Program-made: the position numbers and the translations under genes
Shown here: in pieces, positions 14,727 through 22,559 of the stretch
How positions within the stretch are numbered: the stretch's first letter is position 1
Layout: the number at the start of each line of letters is the position of its first letter
From: Tidjanibacter sp.
GTDB lineage: Bacteria; Bacteroidota; Bacteroidia; Bacteroidales; Rikenellaceae
Reading direction: 5' to 3'
Assembly (NCBI GenBank): GCA_017630115.1
Contig: JAGBVY010000026.1
Span: 1 to 22,941, forward strand
DNA: 22,941 nt
The notes under the pieces: generated by a model
What the model was told of the DNA's origin: nothing
The model's database searches: none
The model's input: only the letters and a program-made list of their open reading frames with translations

Positions 14727-16193
14727 ATGATTACTATACAACCCAAAAAACACGACAACTTCTCCGTTGAGTTTAAGTTCGGATTCGAGGGCGACCCTCA
14801 GGTGAGGGTCCACGACTTTGTGGTCAATACTTGGATTTTTGTCCCTAATAGCCTCGATATTACCCCGCAAACCTACGGTAAGGAGCAGTTCTATCGTGAC
14901 ATCAAGTCCAATGTGAGACTCATTACGCCCGTCTATTTGCTGCGCGAACTCTCCGAGGCCGACTCGCTCCCCTTTGTGAGCTTGCGCTCGTCGCTCGAAA
15001 TGCTCTCGTCGGCGCCAACTACAATCAACATTGAACACTATGAGTCGCAGATAAAGATGTTTGCGGCCATATTTAAGAGCGCCCTACGCAACCATTCGCT
15101 GCATATCTGCGGCTTGGATGCGGTGGGCGAGGTGGCCTACCTGACGGAGGACTTTGTCCGTAACGTCAGGGCCATTGTAAGAGAGTATCGCAACCTCTAC
15201 CAGATAATCAATGTCCACACCGTCGAGGCTAAACTTCGCAACTACTTCCTCTTTGGTGACGAGATGATGAGCCATATTATCGACGTGCAGAGCGTTAGGA
15301 TTCTCAAAAAGATTGACGCCATTGGCTCGGATGAACTTGGCGCTGCACGAGGTGAGTTGGTGGAGTTGTTGGCTCAGGAGAAGGAGTATAAGAGGCTTAA
15401 AGGCTACGACACCATTGAGCCTGATGACGACGCCGAGTCGAATCGCGAATTGGTTTTCCGCTACGGATTGCTGAAAAAGTATATTGAGAGCGAACTCTAT
15501 ATCCGCCTGAATAAAAAGCGCGATGCCTTTGCTATCGAGCAGGTCTATTATAGTATTGCGGCAGGTGCGGCAATGATTTTTGCCACTGCTGTGGCTTGGT
15601 TTGCCCAGTTGCGCTATGGCAACATCACCGGCCCTTTGTTTGTGGTGCTTGTGGTGAGCTATATGCTCAAAGACCGCATCAAGGACCTTATGCGCTACTA
15701 CTTTGCCCATCGCCTCGATAGTAAGTACTACGACAATAAAGCCGAGGTGCGTATCCTCGACCATAAGGTGGGCCTTATCAAGGAGGACTTCGACTTTATT
15801 AGTGAAACGAAGACCCCTAAGGAGGTGATGGATATTAGAGGTCGTTCGTCGCTTGTGGAGGCCGAGAATCGTATTTTCGAGGAGAAGATTGTCCTCTATC
15901 GCAAGAGGGTAGCCATCGACAATGCTGAGTTGCAGGCAGCCAGCGTCTATCCTGTGAAGGGTATCAACGAGATTTTGCGCTTCCACCTCCACCGCTTCAC
16001 CCAGAAGATGGATAATGCCGAAGTTCCGGTTGAGACGGTTGATTCGGAGGGTAGGGTTACGAGTGTGAAGGTGCAGAAGATATACTATATAAATATGGTA
16101 ATGCAGCTTGTCGATGAGTCCGACGTAAGCTACCGCCGCTTCCGCATCCTTATGACCCGCAACGGCATTATCAAAATCGAAGATGTGGGGTAG
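14727..16193 (+). CDS. Uncharacterised two-TM protein, 488 aa
   Basis: I do not recognise this family firmly. The soluble N-terminal region (1-270) contains HDFVVNTWIFVPNSLDI (29-45) and FYRDIKSNVRLITPVYLLRE (55-74), then mostly charged helices. Two hydrophobic segments follow (about 275-293 and 299-314), joined by a short loop, so both ends should be on the same side, probably cytoplasmic. The C-terminal part (315-488) is helical and charged, ending with a beta-like YYINMVMQLVDESDVSYRRFRILMTR region. There is no signal peptide. It sits 40 nt after the DASS transporter and 84 nt before the MscS gene, so a membrane-stress or transport-associated role is possible but is only inference. Confidence 0.8.
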   Translation: MITIQPKKHDNFSVEFKFGFEGDPQVRVHDFVVNTWIFVPNSLDITPQTYGKEQFYRDIKSNVRLITPVYLLRELSEADSLPFVSLRSSLEMLSSAPTTINIEHYESQIKMFAAIFKSALRNHSLHICGLDAVGEVAYLTEDFVRNVRAIVREYRNLYQIINVHTVEAKLRNYFLFGDEMMSHIIDVQSVRILKKIDAIGSDELGAARGELVELLAQEKEYKRLKGYDTIEPDDDAESNRELVFRYGLLKKYIESELYIRLNKKRDAFAIEQVYYSIAAGAAMIFATAVAWFAQLRYGNITGPLFVVLVVSYMLKDRIKDLMRYYFAHRLDSKYYDNKAEVRILDHKVGLIKEDFDFISETKTPKEVMDIRGRSSLVEAENRIFEEKIVLYRKRVAIDNAELQAASVYPVKGINEILRFHLHRFTQKMDNAEVPVETVDSEGRVTSVKVQKIYYINMVMQLVDESDVSYRRFRILMTRNGIIKIEDVG

Positions 16194-16277
16194 ATTGAGT
16201 TCTATAAACCTACGGAAGCAATACTCTGAGAAGATACATTTATTTATATTTATTAACCCAAATAAAGTTTAATTGCT

Positions 16278-17174
16278 ATGCGTTTTTTACAAGTTGACCC
16301 AATTCATGTTGATTCGTTGGCAAACAACCTGAATCAGACTGTTGAGCAGATTAAGGAGATGCCCTTTGAGGAGGCCTTGTCGTTTGTAACTAAAGGATTG
16401 CTCGGTTTCTTCTGGGATATCCTCATCTGCATTGCGATTTATATCGTTGCTCGTTGGATTATCCGCTACATCGACCGTCTGCTCAAACGTCTTTTCGAGC
16501 GTCGTTCGGTTGAGATTTCGCTCGGCAAGTTTATCCGTTCGCTAGTACGAGCCGCACTCTATGTAATAGTGGTTATCACTATTGTTCGCAAACTTGGAAT
16601 AGATACCTCTTCGTTTGTTGCTCTGCTGGCCTCGGTTGGTGTTGCCATTGGTATGGCACTGAGCGGCACTTTGCAGAACTTTGCAGGTGGAGTGATGATT
16701 CTTCTGTTGCGTCCTTTCCGTATTGGCGACTACGTTCAGACTCAGGGTATTGAGGGCTCTGTTAAGGAGATTAAACTCTTCAATACCGTCATCAATACTG
16801 TTGATAATAAACTGATTACTTTGCCCAATGGCCCCATCGTAAACAACATCATCAACAACTTCTCGGCCGAGTCGCGCCGTAGGGTTGATATGAGTGTTTC
16901 GATTTCCTATGGCGACGATTTGGACGCTGCTCGCGCTGCTATCTTAGAGATTCTCAATTCCGACGAGCGTATCGAGAAAGAGCCTGCTCCATTTGTGGCT
17001 TTGGGCTCGCTTGGTCAGAGCTCGGTTGATATTACCATCCGCGTGTGGGCTAAGAGTGGCGACTACTGGGGCATCTACCACGATATGCTCGCTCGCTTCT
17101 ACAAGGAGTTGCCTGCTAAGGGTGTTAATTTCCCCTATCCCCACTTGGACGTTTCGGTCAAGAACGAGAAGTAG
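16278..17174 (+). CDS. MscS-family mechanosensitive ion channel
   Basis: The 298-aa protein has three N-terminal hydrophobic segments (about 45-65, 88-105 and 112-150) and the MscS beta and C-terminal cytoplasmic domains. The pore helix is visible as SVGVAIGMALSGTLQNFAGG (about 119-138), followed by the conserved LLLRPFRIGDYV and the VxEIxLFxTxI pattern of the beta domain (VKEIKLFNTVINTVDNK), then LPNGPIVNNIINNFS. These channels open on membrane tension and protect against hypo-osmotic shock. Length matches the compact E. coli MscS. The leader contains TTTATTAAC (16249-16257). The gene ends in a shared bidirectional terminator. Confidence 0.95.
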   Translation: MRFLQVDPIHVDSLANNLNQTVEQIKEMPFEEALSFVTKGLLGFFWDILICIAIYIVARWIIRYIDRLLKRLFERRSVEISLGKFIRSLVRAALYVIVVITIVRKLGIDTSSFVALLASVGVAIGMALSGTLQNFAGGVMILLLRPFRIGDYVQTQGIEGSVKEIKLFNTVINTVDNKLITLPNGPIVNNIINNFSAESRRRVDMSVSISYGDDLDAARAAILEILNSDERIEKEPAPFVALGSLGQSSVDITIRVWAKSGDYWGIYHDMLARFYKELPAKGVNFPYPHLDVSVKNEK

Positions 17175-17208
17175 TCTGTTGCAACTTGACGGCTACTTTG
17201 CTGAGTGG

Positions 17209-17252
17209 CAAAACAAACAGCGAACCCAATCTTGGGTTCGCTGTTTGTTTTG
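17209..17252. terminator. Bidirectional terminator between convergent genes
   Basis: A 20-bp perfect inverted repeat, arms 17209-17228 and 17233-17252 with a 4-nt loop, contains the GC-rich core AGCGAACCC/GGGTTCGCT. The outer part is A-rich on the 5' arm and T-rich on the 3' arm (TGTTTGTTTT), so it can end transcripts from both MscS (plus) and the YbjN-like gene (minus). Confidence 0.9.
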
Positions 17253-17275
17253 GAGTTGGTTGTTCGGTGCGACTA

Positions 17276-17653
17276 CTACCTCATAGCTTTGTTGAAGAAG
17301 TCCCAGCCACCCATAAGCATATTCAGCAGACGGGGCATAAGGTCGGCTACATCGGGGGTGTGGTCGAGCAGAATCTCGGCCAAAAGCCATACCCTGTCGC
17401 CCATAAGTCCGCCTTTGATAACCTTTCGGTCGAGAGCGAGTTTGCTGATAGCCTCCAAAGCCATATAGCGGTTTGCGTCGGTCACCTGCAAGATGCCGGG
17501 CAGAGCCAACTGGAAGAATGACTCATCGTCGTCGTTGAAGAAGTAGATGAAAGTGCCGTTCTGATACTCAAAGACGATGCGTTTGCCTTCTTCGATTTGG
17601 GGACGGAAACCTTGCTCACGAAGGTAGTTGAATACGAGTTCGCTTGTTTTCAT
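17276..17653 (-). CDS. YbjN-like small protein downstream of the kinase/AAA+ gene
   Basis: This 125-aa soluble protein starts MKTSELVFNYLREQGFRP. It then has alternating strands (KRIVFEYQNGTFIYFFNDDDE, FFQLALPGIL), a helix with NRYMALEAISKLALDRKVIKG, and a C-terminal helical end with PRLLNMLMGGWDFFNKAMR. The beta-strand pair, the NR-x-x-AL helix and the length match YbjN-type proteins, which have a type III secretion chaperone-like fold. Family assignment is by pattern only. It begins 54 nt downstream of the kinase/AAA+ gene on the same strand with no terminator between, suggesting co-transcription and possibly a partner role for that ATPase. No membrane or export signal is seen. Confidence 0.7.
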   Translation of the reverse strand: MKTSELVFNYLREQGFRPQIEEGKRIVFEYQNGTFIYFFNDDDESFFQLALPGILQVTDANRYMALEAISKLALDRKVIKGGLMGDRVWLLAEILLDHTPDVADLMPRLLNMLMGGWDFFNKAMR

Positions 17654-17707
17654 AATAGTGTTTGTTTTAGGAAGTTATACAATAAGTTGATTTATTTCTG
17701 TTGAAAG

Positions 17708-19582
17708 TTATTTGATGTAACCGATGCGAGGACGTGTGGTGGCGTTCTTGCGGGCCAAACCGTCCATCTTGCTACGGATTTCATCGTACACTCTGAGCGA
17801 TTCGGGGCGCAACGAGGGTGGGGTAGTGCCAATGGTCTCTTCCAACATCTGTTGTGAGATGAGAGTGTTGGTGAAGGCCGCAACGAGTGCCGATTCATTG
17901 ACGATGAAGGCCAAGTCGCTGGCAATGTAACCCTCGGTCAAGTCGGCCAAACGTGCTGTGTCGATGTCCTCATTGCAAGGACGGCCTTTGAGGTGGATTT
18001 TCAGTATCTCTTGGCGTGCTACTTTGTCGGGCAGAGGTACAAAGACTTGCTTGTCGATACGACCGGTACGCAGTACTGCGGGGTCAATTTTGTCGGGTCG
18101 GTTGGTTGTGGCCACAACGAATATGCCCCTCTTGTTGCAGTTGTTCAGCTGCGAGAGGAATTCGTTTACCTCGCCTGCCGAATGTTGGGCGGCGGGGTTG
18201 GAACGGTCGGGGACAAGTGCGTCAAACTCGTCGAAACATATCACTATGGGTGCGTTCTGCTCGGCCTTTTTGAAAAGTTCGGCAATCTTCTCCTGTGAGC
18301 CGTGGACGTAGATGCTGGCCAAGTCCGACGATTTGACGAGCATAAAGTTGAATCCGGTCTCCTCGGCAAATTTCTCAGCCACAAAGGTTTTACCACATCC
18401 GGGAGGGCCATAGAGCAACATTCCGTTGGGGGCTTGGAGTTTGTATTTCTCGGCCATTTCGCTGTTTTGGATGACAAATATGACGCGCTGTTTGAGATAC
18501 TCTTTCAGCTCGGCCATACCAGCAATATCCTCAAATCCGTTGCCTCCACCACGCCTAATCTCAAAGCCGTCGCCCGAGGTGGCATTATTCCTGCTCTGCT
18601 GTTGGCCCGAGCCGGTGTTGTCTTGCTCCTCGCGTCGTTCGCCAGGGCGATATATGGGAGGAATCTCATTGCCACTGCCGCTTCTTTTGGGTTTGTCGGC
18701 AAAGGGGTCGAGCATTTGGAGAATCTCGTCCACATTGCGGAAACGATCCTCCATATCGAGTGCAAGACCACGTTTGAGTATGGTCTGAACATCATAATCC
18801 TCGTGCTCAAACTTGCTAACGTCGAGCGGGTGCTCCTTGCGGTACTCTTTCAGCAACACAGCCTTACGCTCCCTGCGCAGCTCATTGTTGGCAGAAAGGC
18901 CCTCCTTCCAAGGAGGCTCGCCTGTGAGCATTGTGTAGAACACAGCTGTGGCGGCAAAGATGTCCGAGCGTGCGCCATAAACACCCGCAAAGGTTTCGCC
19001 TGCGAGGTATAGCATTTCAAGGTCGTCGTTCTCGAAGGGAACAATACCCCAACACTCGGCTGAGATGTGACCGTAGTCGATGATTTTAACTGCATTGCCA
19101 AAAGACTCTGGCTTAGAGAACATTATGTTGCGTGGAGTTATGTCGTTGTGATACAGACCAAGCTTGTGCAACTTTTCCAACTCTTCGATTATGTAGCAGT
19201 AAACATTGATAGCCTTGTCTAGCTCCACAGTGCCGTGGCGGTAGATTCTCTCGGAGAGCATCTCGCCTTCGAGAAAACTGGTGGTGTAGTACCTACACTC
19301 GCCCTCTGAGGTCGAAAGTCTGCCGGTGTCGAAGACGTTGGTCAACTTGGCCTCGTGCAGCTTCTGGGCGCAGGCGATTTCATTCACTTGGTCGGCCTCT
19401 TTGTTGAAGAGTTTTTCGGGCAGACGTGAGATTATAAAGAGCTTCATAAAGTAGTCGCTCGCACCCCATACGTCGCTCTCTTCTTCTTTACAGACTTGGT
19501 AGGTTTCGGTGTAGCTATTCTCCTTTATGAGTCGTTTTACGGTGTAGGAGCCAACCTTTGCTCCTTGTGAAAGTATTGCCAT
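17708..19582 (-). CDS. Protein-kinase-like domain fused to a classical AAA+ ATPase
   Basis: The 624-aa protein joins two domains. Residues about 10-290 have a Ser/Thr kinase-like fold: Lys47 (YFMKLF) in the beta-3 position, HND (145-147) in place of HRD with Asn152 following, DYG (169-171) in place of DFG, and the C-lobe SDIFAATAVFYTMLTG (206-221) with Arg280. The usual glycine-rich loop is missing (ENSYTETYQV), so nucleotide binding may be atypical. Residues about 295-348 are a low-complexity Gly/Gln/Asn/Arg linker. Residues about 349-585 are a CDC48/FtsH-type AAA+ module: Walker A GPPGCGKT (392-399), Walker B VICFDEFDAL (447-456), arginine fingers Arg505 and Arg508 (VLRTGRID) and pore-loop candidate IYVHG (424-428). 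No protease or TM segment is attached. Cytoplasmic; likely a remodelling ATPase with a regulatory or recruiting kinase-like module. Confidence 0.9.
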   Translation of the reverse strand: MAILSQGAKVGSYTVKRLIKENSYTETYQVCKEEESDVWGASDYFMKLFIISRLPEKLFNKEADQVNEIACAQKLHEAKLTNVFDTGRLSTSEGECRYYTTSFLEGEMLSERIYRHGTVELDKAINVYCYIIEELEKLHKLGLYHNDITPRNIMFSKPESFGNAVKIIDYGHISAECWGIVPFENDDLEMLYLAGETFAGVYGARSDIFAATAVFYTMLTGEPPWKEGLSANNELRRERKAVLLKEYRKEHPLDVSKFEHEDYDVQTILKRGLALDMEDRFRNVDEILQMLDPFADKPKRSGSGNEIPPIYRPGERREEQDNTGSGQQQSRNNATSGDGFEIRRGGGNGFEDIAGMAELKEYLKQRVIFVIQNSEMAEKYKLQAPNGMLLYGPPGCGKTFVAEKFAEETGFNFMLVKSSDLASIYVHGSQEKIAELFKKAEQNAPIVICFDEFDALVPDRSNPAAQHSAGEVNEFLSQLNNCNKRGIFVVATTNRPDKIDPAVLRTGRIDKQVFVPLPDKVARQEILKIHLKGRPCNEDIDTARLADLTEGYIASDLAFIVNESALVAAFTNTLISQQMLEETIGTTPPSLRPESLRVYDEIRSKMDGLARKNATTRPRIGYIK

Positions 19583-19642
19583 ACAAGTGGGTTGTAGTTA
19601 GAGTCTGTTGTTCGGTGAGGAGGCAGAGTGGCTGCCGACCTA

Positions 19643-19650
19643 CAAATATA
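19643..19650 (-). promoter_or_regulatory. Likely -7 element for the kinase/AAA+ gene
   Basis: On the minus strand TATATTTG fits TAnnTTTG exactly, 60 nt upstream of the ATG at 19582. The -33 position is not a clear TTTG. The placement suggests a transcription start near 19636 and a leader of about 54 nt, independent of the esterase gene upstream. Confidence 0.5.
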
Positions 19651-19729
19651 CTAAAAAGGATTGGGTTTGGCCACAGTTTCTACCATTATTTTCGTTGCCT
19701 ATTGCCATTTTCCTTTGGGGCGGTTACCG

Positions 19730-20926
19730 CTAACGAAACAGTCGCTGGGTGAAATCGACCAAGTAGTCACGCCAATTGCGCCAAACGTGGCCACCCTCGC
19801 TCTGGTTGTAGATGTAGGGGTAGCCGGCTTTATCGAGCCTCTGACGTAGCTCCACGTTGGCCTCAAAGAGAAAATCATCCTTGCCGATGGCTATGTAGTA
19901 GAGCTTGGGCGAGTGGCCGAAGAGGGTGGCCAACTTTGAGTCCATATCCTTATAGATGGGGCTTTCTACCCCTTTGCGTGGCATTATTGCTGCCGAGAAA
20001 AGCCCGATGTAGCCAAAGTCGGTGGGGCGGTTGGCCGAGATGTGGTAGGCGTGGAATCCACCCATCGAAAGGCCTGCAATGGCACGTCCCTCGGCCGATT
20101 GTATGGTGCGATAGTGGCTGTCGATGTAGGCCATAACGTCGCCAAAGGAGGACTCAAACGAGCCGTCCATAGCTCCCACTCCGTAGGGCTTATACATCCC
20201 CTCGTGGCTCTCGCCGGGGGCAGCGGCGTGTTGTGGACAACCATTGGTCATCACTACAATCATAGGCTCGGCCTTGCCCTCGGCAATGAGGTTGTCGAGT
20301 ATCTGAGCTGCGCGTCCTGTGCAGAGCCAAGCCTCCTCGTCGCCACCCATACCGTGAAGCAGATAGAGTACGGGATAGTGCTTTTGGCTCTCGGTCTGAT
20401 ACTCTGCGGGGGTGTAGATGCTCATACGGCGATAGGTGGTTGTGGCCGATGGGGAGTCATACCACACTCGGGCCACAGTGCCGTGGGGTACATCCTGCAC
20501 CTTGTAGTTGTCGGCTTTGCCACCACCAATGATAAAGTAGTTCATCAGGTTGGCAATGTCGCGCTGGATGTAGGCGTTATTGGGGTCCTTTATGGCCAGT
20601 CCATCAACAATGAAGTGGTAGTTGTAGAGTTCGCTTGCCAGTGGCTCGGTGGTATATTCCCACACTCCTTGACTATTGCGTGTCATTGAGGCTTGCTTGG
20701 GCACTGTAAATCCCAGCTCCTTGCCATCGACCACCACAGGCTCGTTGGGCATAAAGTCGCCCGTTAGCTTCACATGGTTGGCGTTGGGGGCTGCCAGACG
20801 GAATGTGACCGAGTTGTCGGAGTTGATTTCGGGCGAAATGATAGGCTCTGAGCCCCAAAGTGATTGTTGTGCCATAGCTCCGAGCGCCAGAGTTAGCGTG
20901 GCTATCAATGTTAGTAGGCGTTTCAT
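19730..20926 (-). CDS. Secreted CE1-type esterase with N-terminal E-set/CBM48-like domain
   Basis: The 398-aa protein has a signal peptide (residues 1-20, ending GAMAQ). Residues about 28-135 form an immunoglobulin-like E-set domain (FRLAAPNANHVKLTGDF, WEYTTEPL, YNYHFIVDG) as in CBM48-linked esterases. Residues about 150-398 are an alpha/beta hydrolase of the esterase D/feruloyl-esterase type: oxyanion segment YLLHGMGGDEEAW (188-200), nucleophile Ser287 in AGLSMGG, acid Asp350 or Asp351 in IGKDDF and His380 in EGGHVW. Such enzymes remove ferulate or acetate from plant xylan; the natural substrate here is not determinable, and no polysaccharide-utilisation genes are adjacent. It is divergent from nusB and has its own promoter. 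Confidence 0.9.
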   Translation of the reverse strand: MKRLLTLIATLTLALGAMAQQSLWGSEPIISPEINSDNSVTFRLAAPNANHVKLTGDFMPNEPVVVDGKELGFTVPKQASMTRNSQGVWEYTTEPLASELYNYHFIVDGLAIKDPNNAYIQRDIANLMNYFIIGGGKADNYKVQDVPHGTVARVWYDSPSATTTYRRMSIYTPAEYQTESQKHYPVLYLLHGMGGDEEAWLCTGRAAQILDNLIAEGKAEPMIVVMTNGCPQHAAAPGESHEGMYKPYGVGAMDGSFESSFGDVMAYIDSHYRTIQSAEGRAIAGLSMGGFHAYHISANRPTDFGYIGLFSAAIMPRKGVESPIYKDMDSKLATLFGHSPKLYYIAIGKDDFLFEANVELRQRLDKAGYPYIYNQSEGGHVWRNWRDYLVDFTQRLFR

Positions 20927-20985
20927 AAGTTTACTCTCTTAGTATTTGTATTGAAGTTATTTTCTAGATGCCATAAATTACTCCT

Positions 20986-21014
20986 TAAAGATACGGAAAA
21001 ATTATTTATTTCAA
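20986..21014 (-). promoter_or_regulatory. Promoter candidate for the esterase gene
   Basis: On the minus strand TTG (21014-21012) is separated by 18 nt from TATCTTTA (20993-20986), one mismatch from TAnnTTTG. It lies 60 nt before the esterase ATG, next to the divergent nusB promoter. Confidence 0.5.
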
Positions 21015-21024
21015 CTAAAATAAC

Positions 21025-21032
21025 TATATTTG
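21025..21032 (+). promoter_or_regulatory. Likely -7 element for nusB
   Basis: TATATTTG fits TAnnTTTG exactly and lies 25 nt before the nusB ATG, so the leader would be short (about 19 nt). The -33 region is A/T-rich without a clear TTTG. Confidence 0.55.
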
Positions 21033-21057
21033 TGGCCGAAATTAAACGTTCTATACT

Positions 21058-22002
21058 ATGTTCAGCAGAAGATTTTTGAGAATCAAGGTTCTAAAAGCCA
21101 TCTATGCCCACACGGCAAGCGCGGGCGACACTCTCGCCATTGAGGAGAAAAACCTACTTCACTCCATTGATAAAGCCTACGACCTCTATCCCTACATCCT
21201 CTCGCTGATTGTCGAGGTAAAACGCTATGCCTCAGAACGTATCGAGATTGCTCTGCGTAAGCATCTGCCCACCGAGCAGGATTTGAATCCCAACCGCAAG
21301 TTTATCAACAATGCCCTTATCGCTCGCATCGAGAACGACGAGGCTCTCGATGATATGCTCCGTAGGCGCAAACTTGGCTGGGCTCACTACCCCGAACTCA
21401 TCAAACATCTCTACAATCAGATGATAGCCTCGGAGTACTACACCAACTATATGAACTCCGAGCGCAATAGCTTTGCCGAGGATAGGAAGTTGGTGGAGGA
21501 GTTCTTCTTGGAGACCGTGCAGGACAATCAGATGTTGCTCGATGTGATTGAGGAGAGTAGCATTATGTGGAGCGACGATATTGACTTCATCCTCATTATG
21601 GTTCTTCGTACCATCACCTCCTGTCGTAAAGAGCAGACGGAACTTGCTTTGCTGCCCGAGTATAAGAGCGACGACGACAAAGCCTTTGTTAAGCGCCTCT
21701 TTGCCGAGGCGGTGGTTGGGTACGATGAGCACCTTGGCATCGTCGAGCAATATACCGACAACTGGGACGTGGAGCGCATTGCTAAGATGGATAGCATAAT
21801 CCTCACCACCGCCCTCACAGAGTTGCTCACATTCGACTCCATCCCCGTGAAAGTCACCCTCGACGAGTATATTGAGATAGCTAAGTATTACAGCACCCTC
21901 GGAAGTAGCAACTTCATCAATGGTGTGTTGGATAAAATTTCCTCCGACCTTGTTGCCAGTGGCCGCATTGTTAAGCAGGGCCGTGGCTTGGTGGATTTCT
22001 AA
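21058..22002 (+). CDS. nusB: Transcription antitermination factor NusB
   Basis: NusB pairs with NusE (ribosomal protein S10) on boxA RNA to support rRNA transcription antitermination. The N-terminus (FSRRFLRIKVLKAIYAH) and the C-terminal helices (DNWDVERIAKMDSIILTTALTELL, IPVKVTLDEYIEIAKYY, FINGVLDKIS) are diagnostic. At 314 aa it is about twice the length of E. coli NusB because of an inserted helical region (about 20-200), which is normal in Bacteroidota. It lies 9 nt ahead of the DUF1573 gene's ATG, so the two are co-transcribed. Confidence 0.93.
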   Translation: MFSRRFLRIKVLKAIYAHTASAGDTLAIEEKNLLHSIDKAYDLYPYILSLIVEVKRYASERIEIALRKHLPTEQDLNPNRKFINNALIARIENDEALDDMLRRRKLGWAHYPELIKHLYNQMIASEYYTNYMNSERNSFAEDRKLVEEFFLETVQDNQMLLDVIEESSIMWSDDIDFILIMVLRTITSCRKEQTELALLPEYKSDDDKAFVKRLFAEAVVGYDEHLGIVEQYTDNWDVERIAKMDSIILTTALTELLTFDSIPVKVTLDEYIEIAKYYSTLGSSNFINGVLDKISSDLVASGRIVKQGRGLVDF

Positions 22003-22011
22003 GAGTTGCCG

Positions 22012-22458
22012 ATGTTTTTTGTGGGGCGCATAAGGATTGTTATACCACTCTCGTTGCTAGTGGCTGTGTTGGTGTGTGGAATGTGTGGCTGTGGTCACCG
22101 CACCACCCGCAAGGCAGCGGGGCCCAACCTCGACGCTGTACAATGTGTGTCGCTTAGCGATAGCCTCGGCGTCGATACCCTCGACTTCGGCGTTGTCAAG
22201 GCCGGCGAGGTGGTCGAGCGCACCTTCGCTCTACTCAACGAATCCTCCTCCCCCGTGTTGATTGTCACCACCGACACCTCGTGTGGTTGCTTGGAGCTCG
22301 ACTATGCCCGTGAGCCGATACTCTCCGGCCAAAAGGTGGCGGCCACGATGCGTTTTTTCTCTTCGGGATACAATTATTTTCCCCCGCGAGCGTTCTACAT
22401 TGTGTCGTCGGCCTCGCTTGGCCCAAAGAAACTGGTTGTGACGGCCACGATGGAGTAG
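22012..22458 (+). CDS. DUF1573 envelope protein, probably a lipoprotein
   Basis: From ATG 22012 the protein is 148 aa (an upstream in-frame TTG at 22006 is possible). A hydrophobic N-terminus ends in a Cys-rich segment VCGMCGCG, where Cys27 or a neighbour may be lipidated, although the lipobox is not canonical. Residues about 50-148 match DUF1573: TLDFGVVKAGEVVERTFALL, then TDTSCGCLELDY and KVAATMRF. This immunoglobulin-like family is common in Bacteroidota and often sits between nusB and yajC, as here. Function is unknown. Confidence 0.85.
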   Translation: MFFVGRIRIVIPLSLLVAVLVCGMCGCGHRTTRKAAGPNLDAVQCVSLSDSLGVDTLDFGVVKAGEVVERTFALLNESSSPVLIVTTDTSCGCLELDYAREPILSGQKVAATMRFFSSGYNYFPPRAFYIVSSASLGPKKLVVTATME

Positions 22459-22470
22459 GGTGACGTGAGG

Positions 22471-22501
22471 TTTGGATATTGGCTAAAAATCACTACCTTT
22501 G
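22471..22501 (+). promoter_or_regulatory. Consensus Bacteroidota promoter for yajC
   Basis: TTTG (22471-22474), 19-nt spacer, TACCTTTG (22494-22501): an exact match to TTTG-N19-TAnnTTTG. It lies 58 nt before the yajC ATG and just after the DUF1573 stop, so yajC has its own promoter even though it follows nusB and DUF1573. Confidence 0.8.
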
Positions 22502-22559
22502 CCAGAGTATGATTGACGAAACAAATTGAGTTATTTACCATAAAAATTTTTTCTACACT

